Shown here one piece after another: positions 39,217 through 49,093 of a stretch of 64,000 bases of DNA. Every line of letters begins with the position of its first letter. The stretch's first letter is position 1. A program made the translations under genes and the position numbers. Below the pieces are notes generated by a model. It ran no database searches, had not been told where the DNA came from, and saw nothing but the letters and a program-made list of their open reading frames with translations. The stretch comes from SAR116 cluster bacterium AG-426-I14 (GTDB taxonomy: Bacteria; Pseudomonadota; Alphaproteobacteria; Puniceispirillales; Marisalimonadaceae): NCBI GenBank assembly GCA_003210055.1, contig QCNS01000009.1:23252-87251 (forward strand). Direction: 5' to 3'.

Positions 39217-40014
39217 ATGAAAAATAATATTCATCCAACTGCTATTGTTAGTGAAAAAGCGACTTTGGTTGGAAAAAATATAAATATTGGACCATATGTA
39301 ATTATAGGACCTAAGGTTCATATAAATAGTGGTTGTATAATTAAATCTCACTGTGTTATTGAAGGAGATACCTTTATAGGGAAAAATAACCATTTTTATC
39401 CCTTTTGTGTGATAGGTATGCCTCCTCAACATGCAAAATTTTCAGGTGGAAAATCTAAATTAATTTTAGGTGATAATAATATTATCAGAGAACATGTAAC
39501 TATGCATCCTGGAACTGAGATCGGTATTAAAGAAACTAAAGTTGGAAGTAATGGTCTGTTCATGGTTGGAAGTCATGTTGCGCATGATTGTATAGTTGGA
39601 AATAATGTTGTATTTGTTAATAACGCTATTATTGGTGGGCATGTTGAAGTTGGAGATTATTCCTATCTTGGTGGTCACTCTGCAGTTCATCAATATTGTA
39701 GAATTGGTAAGCATGCAATTATTGGTGCTGGCACAACAGTAGATGGAGATGTAATACCTTATACTTCAGTTGTAGGTAGCAGAGGAAAATTGAGTGGTTT
39801 GAATTTGGTTGGATTAAGAAGACGTTCATTCAAAAGGGACGAAATTAAAATTCTAAGACAAGTCTACAGATTGCTTTTTGGACCTGAAGGTACTTTTAAC
39901 GAAAGATTAAATGAAGTTAAAGAGGTTTACGGAAAGCATACTACAGTAAAGGAAATTTTAAAATTTTTAAAAAATAACTCTAGTAGATCATTTGTTCACC
40001 CAAAAATGGGATAA
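39217..40014 (+). CDS. lpxA: Acyl-[ACP]--UDP-N-acetylglucosamine O-acyltransferase
   Basis: LpxA catalyses the first lipid A step, adding a 3-hydroxyacyl group to UDP-GlcNAc. The 265-residue enzyme has N-terminal hexapeptide repeats, the catalytic H123 in VAHDC, the GGHVEVGDYSYLGGHSAVHQ segment and a helical C-terminal domain with GLNLVGLRRR. Seven nt separate it from lpxI. Confidence 0.97.
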   Translation: MKNNIHPTAIVSEKATLVGKNINIGPYVIIGPKVHINSGCIIKSHCVIEGDTFIGKNNHFYPFCVIGMPPQHAKFSGGKSKLILGDNNIIREHVTMHPGTEIGIKETKVGSNGLFMVGSHVAHDCIVGNNVVFVNNAIIGGHVEVGDYSYLGGHSAVHQYCRIGKHAIIGAGTTVDGDVIPYTSVVGSRGKLSGLNLVGLRRRSFKRDEIKILRQVYRLLFGPEGTFNERLNEVKEVYGKHTTVKEILKFLKNNSSRSFVHPKMG

Positions 40015-40020
40015 ATAACC

Positions 40021-40839
40021 ATGACTATTTCTATCATTGCTGGCAAAGGAAATTTCCCAAAAATTATTGCTGAGAATTCCAAAATTTCATTAGTTGTTTG
40101 TATCAATGGGCTATCAAATCCAAATAATTTTAAAAATAAAACTACGAATGTATCATTATTAGAAATAGATAAATTAATAAAAAAACTTGATTATTATAAA
40201 ATTAAAAAAATTGTATTTGCTGGTAAATTTTTTAGACCAAAGTTAAATAATAAAAAAGTTGATAAATCTTCTAGAAAAATAATTAATCAAATTTCTTATA
40301 AAGGAGATGACGTTTCTTTAAACATTATAAAATCATTTTTTTTGGATAAAGGTTTTGAAATTATCTCTCCATCAATTTTATTAAAAAATAATTTTGTTAA
40401 AAATAATATCATTTTTTCAAAAAAAAATGATTTAAAAAAAAATAAATTCCTTAAAAATAGTGCTAAAAATGGCATAAATTTGTTAAACAAAATATCAAAA
40501 TTTGATGTTGGTCAGTCAGTCGTATTATTAGATAAACATGTGATTGGTATTGAAGGATTAGAGGGTACAAATGAATTAATTAAACGTTGTGGAATGTTAT
40601 ATAAAAAATATTTAACACATGTATATGAATTTGGGCCAGTTTTAGTAAAATTTCCAAAAAAGAACCAATCACTTGATTTTGATATGCCTGTTATAGGCCT
40701 AGATACTATAAAGTTATGTGCAAAAAACAATTTTTTAGGTGTGGTCGTTAGTTCTTTTGGAACTCTTGTTTTAGATAAAAATAAAATTTTAGAATTTTCA
40801 AAGACTAAAGATTTTTATTTTTATTCTACTGGAGGTTGA
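40021..40839 (+). CDS. lpxI: UDP-2,3-diacylglucosamine pyrophosphatase LpxI
   Basis: LpxI hydrolyses UDP-2,3-diacylglucosamine to lipid X, replacing LpxH in alphaproteobacteria. The 272-residue protein opens with SIIAGKGNFPKIIAEN. The C-terminal half has VGQSVVLLDKHVIGIEGLEGT, KFPKKNQSLDFDMPVIGLDTI and the closing GGxxxLDKN-like strand, all hallmarks of the family once called DUF1009. The final bases (ACTGGAGGTTGA) also supply the ribosome-binding site of lpxB. Confidence 0.95.
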   Translation: MTISIIAGKGNFPKIIAENSKISLVVCINGLSNPNNFKNKTTNVSLLEIDKLIKKLDYYKIKKIVFAGKFFRPKLNNKKVDKSSRKIINQISYKGDDVSLNIIKSFFLDKGFEIISPSILLKNNFVKNNIIFSKKNDLKKNKFLKNSAKNGINLLNKISKFDVGQSVVLLDKHVIGIEGLEGTNELIKRCGMLYKKYLTHVYEFGPVLVKFPKKNQSLDFDMPVIGLDTIKLCAKNNFLGVVVSSFGTLVLDKNKILEFSKTKDFYFYSTGG

Positions 40840-40843
40840 AATT
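40831..40843 (+). promoter_or_regulatory. GGAGG ribosome-binding site and ATT start of lpxB
   Basis: GGAGG at 40831-40835, inside the lpxI stop region, is the strongest Shine-Dalgarno in this operon and lies 5 nt before ATT at 40841. No in-frame ATG, GTG or TTG exists between the upstream stop at 40790 and the conserved LpxB N-terminus. Confidence 0.65.
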
Positions 40844-42028
40844 TTATCAAAAAATCAAAGTATAAAAGTTTTTATTACAGTAGGTGAAAGTTCAGGTGAT
40901 TTTATTGCATATAATGTGATGAAAGGTTTAACAAATTATAATAAAAACAAAATAAATTTTAATTTTTTTGGAATTGCTGGACCTAGAATGATTGATTTTG
41001 GTATAAAAAACATTTTTGATTTTAATCAGATGAACTTAATTGGTTTTTTAGGTCCTTTATTAAAGTATTTTGTTTTAAGTAAAAAAATTGATGAGATTGT
41101 AGATTATGTAGTTAAATTAAAACCAAACTTGGTTATAACTGTAGACTCAAAACTTTTTTCATTAAATTTAGCAAAAAGACTAAAAAAAAGATTTTACAAG
41201 GAAAATTTAAAAATTCCAATTGTTCATATCGTCTTACCAACTATATGGGCATATAGTCCTAATAGGGCTCTCAAGTGGAAAAATGTTTTTGATAGATTGT
41301 ATTCTATTATTCCAAATGAAAAAAAATATTTTGATAAATTTAAAATTAACACTATGTATTGTGGTAATCCTGTTTTTGAAAATTTAATAAAAAAAATAAA
41401 TAATACAAAAAAAATTAAAAATAAAAAAATTTGTTTATTATTACCAGGAAGTAGAAAAAAAGAGATAAATTATAACCTTAGAATAATCATTAAATCTGTT
41501 AAAATGATAAACAATAAATTCGAGGACATAAATTGGGTTTTACCTACTTTAGATAAATTTAAAGAAAAAATATCAAAAGAAATTAGAGACAATGGATTAG
41601 AAGAAAAAATAAAGTTAGTAAATTTCAATGAAAAATTCGATTTAATTTTTTCGTCAAAAGTTGCTATTGCTTGTAGTGGAACAGTTACAATGGAATTAGC
41701 TTTGGCAGGCATTCCAACTATTGGTATTTATAAGACTGATTTTATATCAGGCTTAATTGGAAAATATTTAGTAAATATGTCCAATGTAATTCTTCCAAAT
41801 TTTATAAGTGGTCAATCAATTATACCTTTTTTATTTCAGGATAAATGTACACCTAAAAATATATTCTCGAAATTTGATGATTACTTTGAAAATAATAAGA
41901 GATATAAACGTATCTTTGAAGAACTTTCAACTAATCTAGTAAGTAAAATGAAATATAAATCTAATAAAATTGAAAATAATTTCCAAAAGAAAATTACATC
42001 AGATATTTTAAAATTATTGAAAAAATAA
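40841..42028 (+). CDS. lpxB: Lipid-A-disaccharide synthase, probable ATT start
   Basis: LpxB joins lipid X to UDP-diacylglucosamine to form the lipid A disaccharide. Starting at ATT 40841 gives 395 residues, near the family size of about 380. The conserved N-terminal strand and nucleotide loop (IKVFITVGESSGDF) are encoded at about 40862-40903. This is upstream of the first standard start codon in frame (GTG 40916), so a start at 40916 would delete the active region. Further motifs are IVHIVLPTIWAYSPNRALK, LLPGSRKKEI and ACSGTVTMELALAGIPTIGIYK. It ends 1 nt before the convergent gltA. Confidence 0.88.
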   Translation: MLSKNQSIKVFITVGESSGDFIAYNVMKGLTNYNKNKINFNFFGIAGPRMIDFGIKNIFDFNQMNLIGFLGPLLKYFVLSKKIDEIVDYVVKLKPNLVITVDSKLFSLNLAKRLKKRFYKENLKIPIVHIVLPTIWAYSPNRALKWKNVFDRLYSIIPNEKKYFDKFKINTMYCGNPVFENLIKKINNTKKIKNKKICLLLPGSRKKEINYNLRIIIKSVKMINNKFEDINWVLPTLDKFKEKISKEIRDNGLEEKIKLVNFNEKFDLIFSSKVAIACSGTVTMELALAGIPTIGIYKTDFISGLIGKYLVNMSNVILPNFISGQSIIPFLFQDKCTPKNIFSKFDDYFENNKRYKRIFEELSTNLVSKMKYKSNKIENNFQKKITSDILKLLKK

Positions 42029-42029
42029 T

Positions 42030-43343
42030 TTATCTATCTTGTAATTTTATAAAACTTCTCTCAGTTTTGCCTGTATACAATTGTCTAGGTCTACCAATTC
42101 TTTGAACAGGATCTGTTATCATTTCATTCCATTGCGCCACCCATCCAACAGTTCTGGCAACTGCGAATAATACAGTAAACATTTCTGTTGGAAAGCCCAT
42201 TGCTTTTAAGATAATACCAGAGTAAAAATCTACATTTGGATATAACTTTTTTTCAACAAAATAATCATCTTTTAATGCAATTTTCTCTAACTCCATTGCT
42301 ATATCTAAAAGTGGTTCATTTTTTACACCCAATAAGTCTAATACTTCATGGCAGGTTTCTCGCATTACAGACGCTCTTGGATCATAATTTTTGTAAACTC
42401 TATGTCCAAAACCAAACAATCTAAAAGGGTCATTTTTATCTTTAGCTTTATCTACAAATTTTTTAATATTTTCTTTACTTCCAATTTCAGCCAGCATATT
42501 TAGCACAGCTTCATTGGCTCCACCATGCGCAGGACCCCATAAAGATGCAATTCCCGATGCTATACAAGCAAATGGATTGGCACCTGAAGAACCTGCAATT
42601 CTGACTGTTGATGTAGATGCATTTTGTTCATGATCAGCATGTAAAATTAAAATTCTATCTAAAGCTTTAGAAATTACAGGATTATTTTTATATTCTTCTG
42701 CTGGAACAGAAAAACACATATGTAAAAAGTTTTCTGAGTAGTTTAATTTGTTTTGAGGGTAATTGAAAGGTTGACCTAATGAGTATTTAAATGCCATTGC
42801 GGCTATTGTTGGAATTTTAGCTATTAACCGTCTAGAAGAAATCAACCTTTGTTGTGGGTCATTAATATTTGTAGAGTCAGGATAAAATGATGATAATGCT
42901 CCAACAACACCAACCATAATAGCCATTGGATGAGCATCCCTTCTAAAACCCCTATAAAAATTAATAAGTTGTTCGTGAACCATGGTATGGAAAGTTATGG
43001 CATTTTCAAATTCTTCTTTGTCGTCTGAATTAGGTAATTCTCCATTTAAAAGCAAAAAAGCAACTTCTAAAAAATTACTATTTTTTGCTAACTCTTCAAT
43101 AGGGTATCCCCTATGAAGCAAAACACCTTCTTCTCCATTAATATATGTTATTTCAGATTCACACGATCCTGTAGCGCCATAACCAGGATCATATGTAAAA
43201 CATCCTAATTTTGAATATAAATTTCTAATATCTAATACAGATGGTCCAACACTACCATTTAGTATATCTAGATCCAATTCTTTGTTGTCTAATATTAATT
43301 TAGCTTTTTTGAAGTTTTTCTCAGTCATAATACAATTACTCAT
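42030..43343 (-). CDS. gltA: Citrate synthase
   Basis: GltA condenses acetyl-CoA with oxaloacetate to open the TCA cycle. The chosen ATG (43343) overlaps the gltX stop by 4 nt and gives 437 residues. ATGs at 43370, 43349 and 43328 are alternatives in the same frame. The type II hexameric form is indicated by the N-terminal strand domain ([21 protein letters not shown] split by turns). Active-site parts are [26 protein letters not shown] and [15 protein letters not shown]. The gltX-gltA order and the head-on meeting with lpxB are typical of alphaproteobacteria. Confidence 0.96.
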   Translation of the reverse strand: MSNCIMTEKNFKKAKLILDNKELDLDILNGSVGPSVLDIRNLYSKLGCFTYDPGYGATGSCESEITYINGEEGVLLHRGYPIEELAKNSNFLEVAFLLLNGELPNSDDKEEFENAITFHTMVHEQLINFYRGFRRDAHPMAIMVGVVGALSSFYPDSTNINDPQQRLISSRRLIAKIPTIAAMAFKYSLGQPFNYPQNKLNYSENFLHMCFSVPAEEYKNNPVISKALDRILILHADHEQNASTSTVRIAGSSGANPFACIASGIASLWGPAHGGANEAVLNMLAEIGSKENIKKFVDKAKDKNDPFRLFGFGHRVYKNYDPRASVMRETCHEVLDLLGVKNEPLLDIAMELEKIALKDDYFVEKKLYPNVDFYSGIILKAMGFPTEMFTVLFAVARTVGWVAQWNEMITDPVQRIGRPRQLYTGKTERSFIKLQDR

Positions 43344-44710
43344 AAACATGTTTTGAGGCGATTTAAACAAATTTCTTTACCTAGTATATACAAAGTATTA
43401 TATATATCAGGAGTGTTTAATTTTCCTGTAATAGCTAACCTAATTAAAGGTGCTACATCTTTCATCATTAAGTTATTATCTTTTATATAATTACTAATAC
43501 TAGTTTTTATATTATTTAACTCCCAATCACAAGAATTTAATATTTGATAAACTTCTTCTAGTGTTTCTAAACTATTTTTATTTTTTAATTCTATTGGATA
43601 TTCTTCTGTATTTATCGAAAAGTCATCAGACATCCAACTTAAATCATCTTCTATTTCATTTAGCAATTTATATCTTTTTACTAACTCAGGTAAGAAATAG
43701 GATAAATTCCTGATAAGGTTTTTATTTTTTAAATTCTTATCTTTCACTATTTTAGATACTAAATATCTTAAATCTGCATTTTTTAAAAAGGTTGAATTAA
43801 TATTTCTAAGTTTTATTTCATCAAATCTTGAAGGAGATTTATTTATTTTTTTAAGTTCAAATTTAAATACATTATCTTGAAAATTATAAATTTTTTCATC
43901 GGTCAATGAATAACCTAACAAAAGTAAATAATTTTTTACAGCAATAGGGTCAAAACCCATTTCTTTGTATTCGATAAGATTTTTTGCACCATGTCTTTTT
44001 GAAAGTTTGGCACCATCTTGACCATGAATTAGAGGTATATGTACATATTCTGGAGTTGGCCAATTAAGATATTTAATTATTTGTATTTGCCTAAACGCAT
44101 TATTAAAGTGATCATCTCCTCTGATGATATGTGTAATTCCCATAATATAGTCATCAACAACAGATGCTAACATGTAAGTTGGAGTTTTATCTTTTCTTAA
44201 AAGAACCATGTCATCTAGAATTTCATTTTTAACTGTAACTTTACCTTGAACCCTATCATTTATAGTGGTTTCGCCAGATGATGGCATTTTAAGTCTTATA
44301 ACAAAATTATCATTAAAGTTATTTTGGATATTTTTGTTTCTATATGGTGACCTAATTGGTAAACCAGTTTTTCTTGAGTTAATTCTTAATTTCTCCAATT
44401 CATCTTCATTCAAAAAACATTTATAAGCAAAGCCTTTTTCTAAAAGCTCAAAAGCAACTGATTGATGACTCTGAAAATTTTCAGTCTGAAAAATTATTTT
44501 TTGAGATGAACTTAAATCAAGCCAATTTAAACTATCAATTATCGAGTTTACATTTTCAATTGTAGATCTATTTTTATCAGTGTTTTCAATTCGAATAAGA
44601 AATTCACCAGAGTGGTATTTAGAAAAAAGAAAATTGAATAAAGCCGTTCTGGCACCTCCAATATGAAGTTTTCCAGTGGGAGATGGTGCAAATCTTGTTA
44701 CAACTTTCAT
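43340..44710 (-). CDS. gltX: Glutamyl-tRNA synthetase
   Basis: GltX charges tRNA-Glu; in many alphaproteobacteria one such enzyme also mischarges tRNA-Gln for amidation. The 456-residue class I enzyme has the HIGH-type [18 protein letters not shown], the KMSKS-type AKLSKRHGA and a helical anticodon-binding domain. The comEC gene that often lies between lexA and gltX in alphaproteobacteria is absent; only 25 nt separate gltX from lexA. Its tRNA partner is encoded at 53256-53331. Confidence 0.96.
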   Translation of the reverse strand: MKVVTRFAPSPTGKLHIGGARTALFNFLFSKYHSGEFLIRIENTDKNRSTIENVNSIIDSLNWLDLSSSQKIIFQTENFQSHQSVAFELLEKGFAYKCFLNEDELEKLRINSRKTGLPIRSPYRNKNIQNNFNDNFVIRLKMPSSGETTINDRVQGKVTVKNEILDDMVLLRKDKTPTYMLASVVDDYIMGITHIIRGDDHFNNAFRQIQIIKYLNWPTPEYVHIPLIHGQDGAKLSKRHGAKNLIEYKEMGFDPIAVKNYLLLLGYSLTDEKIYNFQDNVFKFELKKINKSPSRFDEIKLRNINSTFLKNADLRYLVSKIVKDKNLKNKNLIRNLSYFLPELVKRYKLLNEIEDDLSWMSDDFSINTEEYPIELKNKNSLETLEEVYQILNSCDWELNNIKTSISNYIKDNNLMMKDVAPLIRLAITGKLNTPDIYNTLYILGKEICLNRLKTCL

Positions 44711-44735
44711 AAAATTAAGAACTCAAAGATTTTTC

Positions 44736-45404
44736 TTAATAAAAACGTAAAAGTGATGTCAATACACCTTGAATCTTAACTCGGTCTTGTCCATAAATGT
44801 GAGTTTTAAAACTTTTATTTGCTGGCTCTAGAGCAATAGTATTACCTTTTTTTCGAAATCTTTTTAGAGTTACTTCTTCATCATCAATAAGAGCAACGAC
44901 TATATCACCATTAACTGGATTTTTCTTACTATCAATGATTACTGTATCATGCTCATGAATTCCATCTTCTATCATTGATTCCCCTTCAACTTTAAGCGCG
45001 TAATATTCTCCTGAACCAAGAAAATTTTTAGGTAAATCTATGTGATCATCAAAATTTTCAATTGCTTCAATAGGTAACCCTGCGGCAATTTTTCCTAGGA
45101 CAGGAATTTTTGAATTCTCAATTTGTTTATTTTCTTCAACATTTTTTCTTTTACTTTCAATATAATAGATATCGTTTATGTAATTCTGCCCATTAGGATA
45201 TTTTTTAGGAAAAAGTGATCTAGCCTTATTTTCTAATCTTTTAATATAACCTCTCTCTTCCAAACCATTAACTATTCTGTGAATTCCAGACTTTGATTTT
45301 AAGGACAATTTTTTACATAATTCATCGTAGGATGGAGTTATACCATCTGACTCAATGCTTTTAATTAAATAATTTAAAAGTTGATTTTGTTTTTTTGTTA
45401 ACAT
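44736..45404 (-). CDS. lexA: LexA repressor
   Basis: LexA represses DNA-damage genes and self-cleaves when RecA filaments form. The 222-residue protein has an N-terminal winged helix (about 1-66). The Ala-Gly cleavage site is A108-G109 in KIAAGLPIEA, with nucleophile S143 (EGESMIEDG) and base K181 (VTLKRF). Its operator, a canonical alphaproteobacterial SOS box, overlaps the -10 element 13 nt upstream of the start, indicating autoregulation. It also sits downstream of moeA on the same strand. Confidence 0.96.
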   Translation of the reverse strand: MLTKKQNQLLNYLIKSIESDGITPSYDELCKKLSLKSKSGIHRIVNGLEERGYIKRLENKARSLFPKKYPNGQNYINDIYYIESKRKNVEENKQIENSKIPVLGKIAAGLPIEAIENFDDHIDLPKNFLGSGEYYALKVEGESMIEDGIHEHDTVIIDSKKNPVNGDIVVALIDDEEVTLKRFRKKGNTIALEPANKSFKTHIYGQDRVKIQGVLTSLLRFY

Positions 45405-45416
45405 TAAAATAACTTA

Positions 45417-45431
45417 GTTCACTTTTTGTTC
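45417..45431 (-). promoter_or_regulatory. SOS box (LexA operator) of lexA
   Basis: The plus strand reads GTTC at 45417-45420 and GTTC at 45428-45431 with exactly 7 nt between. This is the GTTC-N7-GTTC direct repeat known as the alphaproteobacterial LexA box. It ends within the -10 hexamer of the lexA promoter. Confidence 0.88.
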
Positions 45432-45456
45432 TACACAATATTAATTAATATGTCAA
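45428..45456 (-). promoter_or_regulatory. lexA promoter
   Basis: On the minus strand a perfect TTGACA (45456-45451) is followed after 17 nt by TAGAAC (45433-45428). The -10 hexamer shares bases with the SOS box, so bound LexA would block RNA polymerase. Confidence 0.75.
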
Positions 45457-45460
45457 TTTT

Positions 45461-46678
45461 TTAGAATAAAATTGGAAACTTGATGAATTTAGCCATTTGA
45501 CCTTTATTTATTTTTTCTTCATAAGGTTGTCTTATTATCAAACAATTTGCTTGAGAAAATAATGACGTCATTGAACTATCTTGTTTTTTAAAAGGAGTTA
45601 ATAAAGTCTCAACTGCATTGACTATATATGTAGCTCTCATGAAATCCATTCTACGGTCATTTGAAGAAATTGAGTCAGATAATTTGCCTTCAAAAACTTT
45701 TGGAAAAAAACTCTTTTTACCTTTCATTTTATTCATGATGGCATTTAAAAATATTAATGAACAAACGCCGGCTGACACAGGATTTCCTGGTAATCCAAGT
45801 AGAGGAGTTCCTTTATATCTACCAAAAATTAGTGGTTTCCCTGGTCTCATGGCTACCTTATAAAAATTTATCTTTGTATTTTTATTTTTTTCTTGAAAAA
45901 TACTTTTTAATTTATCATATCTTCCAACTGAAGCTCCACCAGTTGTTAACAAAAGATTACAATCTAAGTTTTTTTCTAATATTTTTTTTAGAGATTTCTT
46001 ATTATCTTCAGCTATTGGAAGTAATCTTGGTATTCCTCCTAAGGTTTTTACAATAGATGACAACATCACTAAGTTTCCACTAGGAATTTGATTTTTTCCA
46101 GTCAAATTTCCAACCTTTGAGATTTCATTGCCTGTTGAGAGTATTCCAATTATTGGTTTTCTTACTACATTAATCCAAAAGTTTCCTGACATAGCTATAG
46201 AGGCAACATTTCTAGAATTAATTACTTGATTGTTTTTTAAAACAATATCTCCTTTTTTAAAATCTAGCCCCTTTTTTCTAACAAATTGGTATTTTTTATA
46301 AGTTTTATCAATTAACTCAATATAAGAACCTTTTTTTTTTACATTTTCTTGAATTATAACTGTATTTGTTCCTTTGGGAAGATGAGCCCCAGTATAAATT
46401 GCTACCGTTTCTTTTTTTCTAACCTGACCAGTATACGGATTACCTGCGGAAGACTCTCCGACAATTTTAAAAAAACTATCTTTATTATCAGAACTAATTG
46501 CAAAACCATCCATTGAAGAGACATTTGTAATAGGATTAAAAGTTTTAGAAAAAAGTGGTTCCGCAGAAACCCGCCCAAGAGAATTAGTTAATTCTACATC
46601 TTCATCTTCTAATTTATCAAATTGTGTAACAATTTTTTTGATTGCTTCTTCTACACTAATAAACTCATTATTCAGCAT
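45461..46678 (-). CDS. moeA: Molybdopterin molybdenumtransferase
   Basis: MoeA inserts molybdate into adenylated molybdopterin to finish the molybdenum cofactor. The 405-residue protein has SVEEAIKKI at the N-terminus, NVSSMDGFAI, IYTGAHLPKGTNTVI, the GILSTGNEI segment, TTGGASVGRYD and RPGKPLIFG...LLGLPGNPVSAGV. A homopolymer A10 run (46331-46340 on the plus strand as T10) lies in frame without breaking it. It overlaps moaC by 11 nt. Confidence 0.95.
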   Translation of the reverse strand: MLNNEFISVEEAIKKIVTQFDKLEDEDVELTNSLGRVSAEPLFSKTFNPITNVSSMDGFAISSDNKDSFFKIVGESSAGNPYTGQVRKKETVAIYTGAHLPKGTNTVIIQENVKKKGSYIELIDKTYKKYQFVRKKGLDFKKGDIVLKNNQVINSRNVASIAMSGNFWINVVRKPIIGILSTGNEISKVGNLTGKNQIPSGNLVMLSSIVKTLGGIPRLLPIAEDNKKSLKKILEKNLDCNLLLTTGGASVGRYDKLKSIFQEKNKNTKINFYKVAMRPGKPLIFGRYKGTPLLGLPGNPVSAGVCSLIFLNAIMNKMKGKKSFFPKVFEGKLSDSISSNDRRMDFMRATYIVNAVETLLTPFKKQDSSMTSLFSQANCLIIRQPYEEKINKGQMAKFIKFPILF

Positions 46679-47150
46679 TAAAAACTCCTGATTTTCCTCC
46701 AGATTTATGTATCAACTTAATAGAAGAAATAGAAATAGTTTTATCTAAGCTTTTGCACATATCATATATAGTTAGAGCTGCAACAGAAACAGCTGTTAAA
46801 GCCTCCATTTCTACACCAGTTTTTCCTATTAAAGAAGCTTCAGATTGTATCTTTACGCATGAATTTTTCAAATCTGGGTTAAAATCTATTTTGACATAAG
46901 AAATAGGTAAGGAATGACATAAAGGTATAATCTCATCTGTTCTTTTTGCCGCTAGAATTCCTGCTATGTTAGCAACTTGAAAAACATCTCCTTTTTTTAT
47001 CTTTTGTTCTAATATTTTATTTAAAGTTTCTGCTTGCATTAAAACTTTACCAGAGGCAATTGCAATTCTACGAGTTTCCAACTTGGGGTTAATATCAACC
47101 ATAGCTGGGTTGCCCAACTTATCAAAATGAGAAAATGATTTATTATTCAT
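46668..47150 (-). CDS. moaC: Cyclic pyranopterin monophosphate synthase MoaC
   Basis: MoaC acts with MoaA in the first step of molybdenum cofactor synthesis. The 160-residue length is normal. Motifs are GNPAMVDINPKLETRRIA, the AKRTDEIIPLCHSLPI segment and GVEMEALTAVSVAALTIYDM, which carry the catalytic lysine and acidic residues. trpC-moaC-moeA-lexA is a conserved alphaproteobacterial string. Confidence 0.96.
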   Translation of the reverse strand: MNNKSFSHFDKLGNPAMVDINPKLETRRIAIASGKVLMQAETLNKILEQKIKKGDVFQVANIAGILAAKRTDEIIPLCHSLPISYVKIDFNPDLKNSCVKIQSEASLIGKTGVEMEALTAVSVAALTIYDMCKSLDKTISISSIKLIHKSGGKSGVFNAE

Positions 47151-47170
47151 ATTTTTGTCTTTCGTTTATA

Positions 47171-47950
47171 CTAATTAAAAATTTCTTTAATTTTTTTTGA
47201 TATATTCTTGTCTTTCATAAATGCTTCTCCAATCAAAAAATTGTTAAAACCTCTAGATTTTAATAGAACTATATCTTCTTTTTTGGAGATACCACTCTCT
47301 GAAATAGGAACTTTATTTTTATCTAGATATTTTATGAGATTAACAGATTCCATTATATCTACTCTCATAGTCCTTAAGTTTCTGTTATTTATACCAACCA
47401 AAGATGATTTTAACTTATTAGCTATTTCTATCTCTTCAGGGGTATGAGTTTCAAGCAATACATCCATTCCTAAACTTATAGCCTCTTCTTCAAATTCACT
47501 TGCTTGATTAAATGAAAGGCAGGATAAAATTAGAAGAATACAGTCTGCATTTAAAGCTCGTGATTGAGATATTTGCCAATTATCTATGATAAAGTCTTTT
47601 CTCAGGATAGGCAAATCAACAATATCTTTGACATATTGAATATATTTGTTGTCTCCTTGAAAAAAATATTTATCTGTTAATATTGATAAACAACTAGCAC
47701 CATTATTTTTGTATTCAATTGCAATTTCTCTAGGATCAAAATTTATTCTTATTACCCCTTTACTTGGCGAGGCTTTTTTTATTTCAGCAATCAATCCAAT
47801 GCTTTTATTATTATTTGATAGGTTTTTTGTAAAATTTCTTGGAACATCTATTGTTGATATCAATTCTTTTAATTGTGATTTAGAATATAGCTGTTTTTCT
47901 CTATACACTTCATCTTTTTTGTATTCAATAATATCTTTTAAAGTTCGCAT
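47171..47950 (-). CDS. trpC: Indole-3-glycerol phosphate synthase
   Basis: TrpC closes the indole ring in tryptophan synthesis. The 259-residue TIM barrel has AEIKKASPSKGVI, LSILTDKYFFQGDN, LPILRKDFIID, VGINNRNLRTM and ESGISKKEDI, which together carry the catalytic Lys and Glu residues. It follows trpD by 3 nt, so the two are translationally linked. Confidence 0.97.
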   Translation of the reverse strand: MRTLKDIIEYKKDEVYREKQLYSKSQLKELISTIDVPRNFTKNLSNNNKSIGLIAEIKKASPSKGVIRINFDPREIAIEYKNNGASCLSILTDKYFFQGDNKYIQYVKDIVDLPILRKDFIIDNWQISQSRALNADCILLILSCLSFNQASEFEEEAISLGMDVLLETHTPEEIEIANKLKSSLVGINNRNLRTMRVDIMESVNLIKYLDKNKVPISESGISKKEDIVLLKSRGFNNFLIGEAFMKDKNISKKIKEIFN

Positions 47951-47953
47951 GTC

Positions 47954-48985
47954 TTAGCTATTAGATACCTCTATCAATTCATTAAGTTTTCCTAATGCAA
48001 AACCATCTGACAATGATTTTTCAATACGTTTTTTTGCTTCAGTCAAATCCAGAGCATTTCCTGTTGCAATTAAACCTACTGAAGCATTGAAAGTAACTAT
48101 ATCTCGAAATGGTCCTTTTTTTCCATTCAAAAGTTGTAAAATTTCTTTAGCATTTTCTTCAGGATTGCCGCCTAATAATTCTTTTAAGCCTACTCTGGGT
48201 ATCCCAAAGTCCTCGGGTTTAATTTCAAATTCATTAATTTGACCATCTTTCAATTGAGCACATTGTGTTGGTCCAGTAGATGACACTTCGTCCATTCCAT
48301 CATTTCCACAAACAATCCAAGCATTTGTTGAACCAAGTTTCTGTAAAGCTTTCGCAAAAGGTAACAATAATGATTTGGAGTAAACACCAACCATTTGTTT
48401 TTTTACAAAACCTGGATTAGATAGAGGACCTAAAAGATTAAAAATAGTACTAAAACCAAGCTCTTTTCTAACATTCATCACATATTTCATTGCACTATGA
48501 TGTTTAGGGGCGAAGAAAAAACAAAGACCTACTTTTTTTATACAGCTCTCAACATTATCAACTTTATTCAAAATGTTAACACCTAAGCTTTCCAATACGT
48601 TGGCTGAACCAGATTTAGAGCTGGCTGCATAATTGCCATGTTTAGCTACAATTAACCCTGCGCCAGCTAAAACTATAGCAGTAGCAGTCGAAATATTTAG
48701 AGTATTATGACCATCTCCACCAGTGCCAACAATATCTACTGAGTCTTCAGGAACATTTATTTTAATGGCTTTTTCTCTCATAATATCTGCTCCAGCCGCA
48801 ATAATTTCTGGAGAAAAACCATTTGTCATTAAATTTATTTTCAAAGAAGTTAAAAAAGATGAAATCAAAATATCTGATGCTTCACCAGACATTATAAATT
48901 CAAAACATGCCCTAGCCTGTTTATAATCAAGTATTTCATTTTCAGTAATTAAAAAAATAAATTGTTTAAATTTTTGAATGTCCAT
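47954..48985 (-). CDS. trpD: Anthranilate phosphoribosyltransferase
   Basis: TrpD transfers phosphoribose to anthranilate. The 343-residue protein contains the PRPP-binding GTGGDGHNTLNISTATA, the KHGNYAASSKSGSANVLE segment and FNLLGPLSNPG. It is the first gene of the minus-strand unit. trpE and trpG, often directly upstream in alphaproteobacteria, are absent and rplM is divergent instead, so anthranilate synthase must be encoded elsewhere. Confidence 0.97.
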   Translation of the reverse strand: MDIQKFKQFIFLITENEILDYKQARACFEFIMSGEASDILISSFLTSLKINLMTNGFSPEIIAAGADIMREKAIKINVPEDSVDIVGTGGDGHNTLNISTATAIVLAGAGLIVAKHGNYAASSKSGSANVLESLGVNILNKVDNVESCIKKVGLCFFFAPKHHSAMKYVMNVRKELGFSTIFNLLGPLSNPGFVKKQMVGVYSKSLLLPFAKALQKLGSTNAWIVCGNDGMDEVSSTGPTQCAQLKDGQINEFEIKPEDFGIPRVGLKELLGGNPEENAKEILQLLNGKKGPFRDIVTFNASVGLIATGNALDLTEAKKRIEKSLSDGFALGKLNELIEVSNS

Positions 48986-49064
48986 ATTTTTACCATTTTC
49001 AGAAATTAATAAATCATACTAAAAATTTTAAAAATTTTAAATATCATAATATTATTTTGAACTG

Positions 49065-49093
49065 TTGACTAATTAATTTAAACTATATATAAA
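49065..49093 (+). promoter_or_regulatory. rplM-rpsI promoter
   Basis: TTGACT at 49065-49070 and TATAAA at 49088-49093 are spaced by 17 nt, close to consensus. GAGG at 49107-49110 is the ribosome-binding site 5 nt before the ATG, so the leader would be very short, roughly 15-20 nt. Confidence 0.7.

Noticed and set aside
40836..40866. lpxB starting at TTG 40836 in the lpxI stop
   Set aside because: That frame ends at a stop after nine codons and would need a frameshift at a run of only six A residues; ATT 40841 needs no shift and is correctly spaced from GGAGG.
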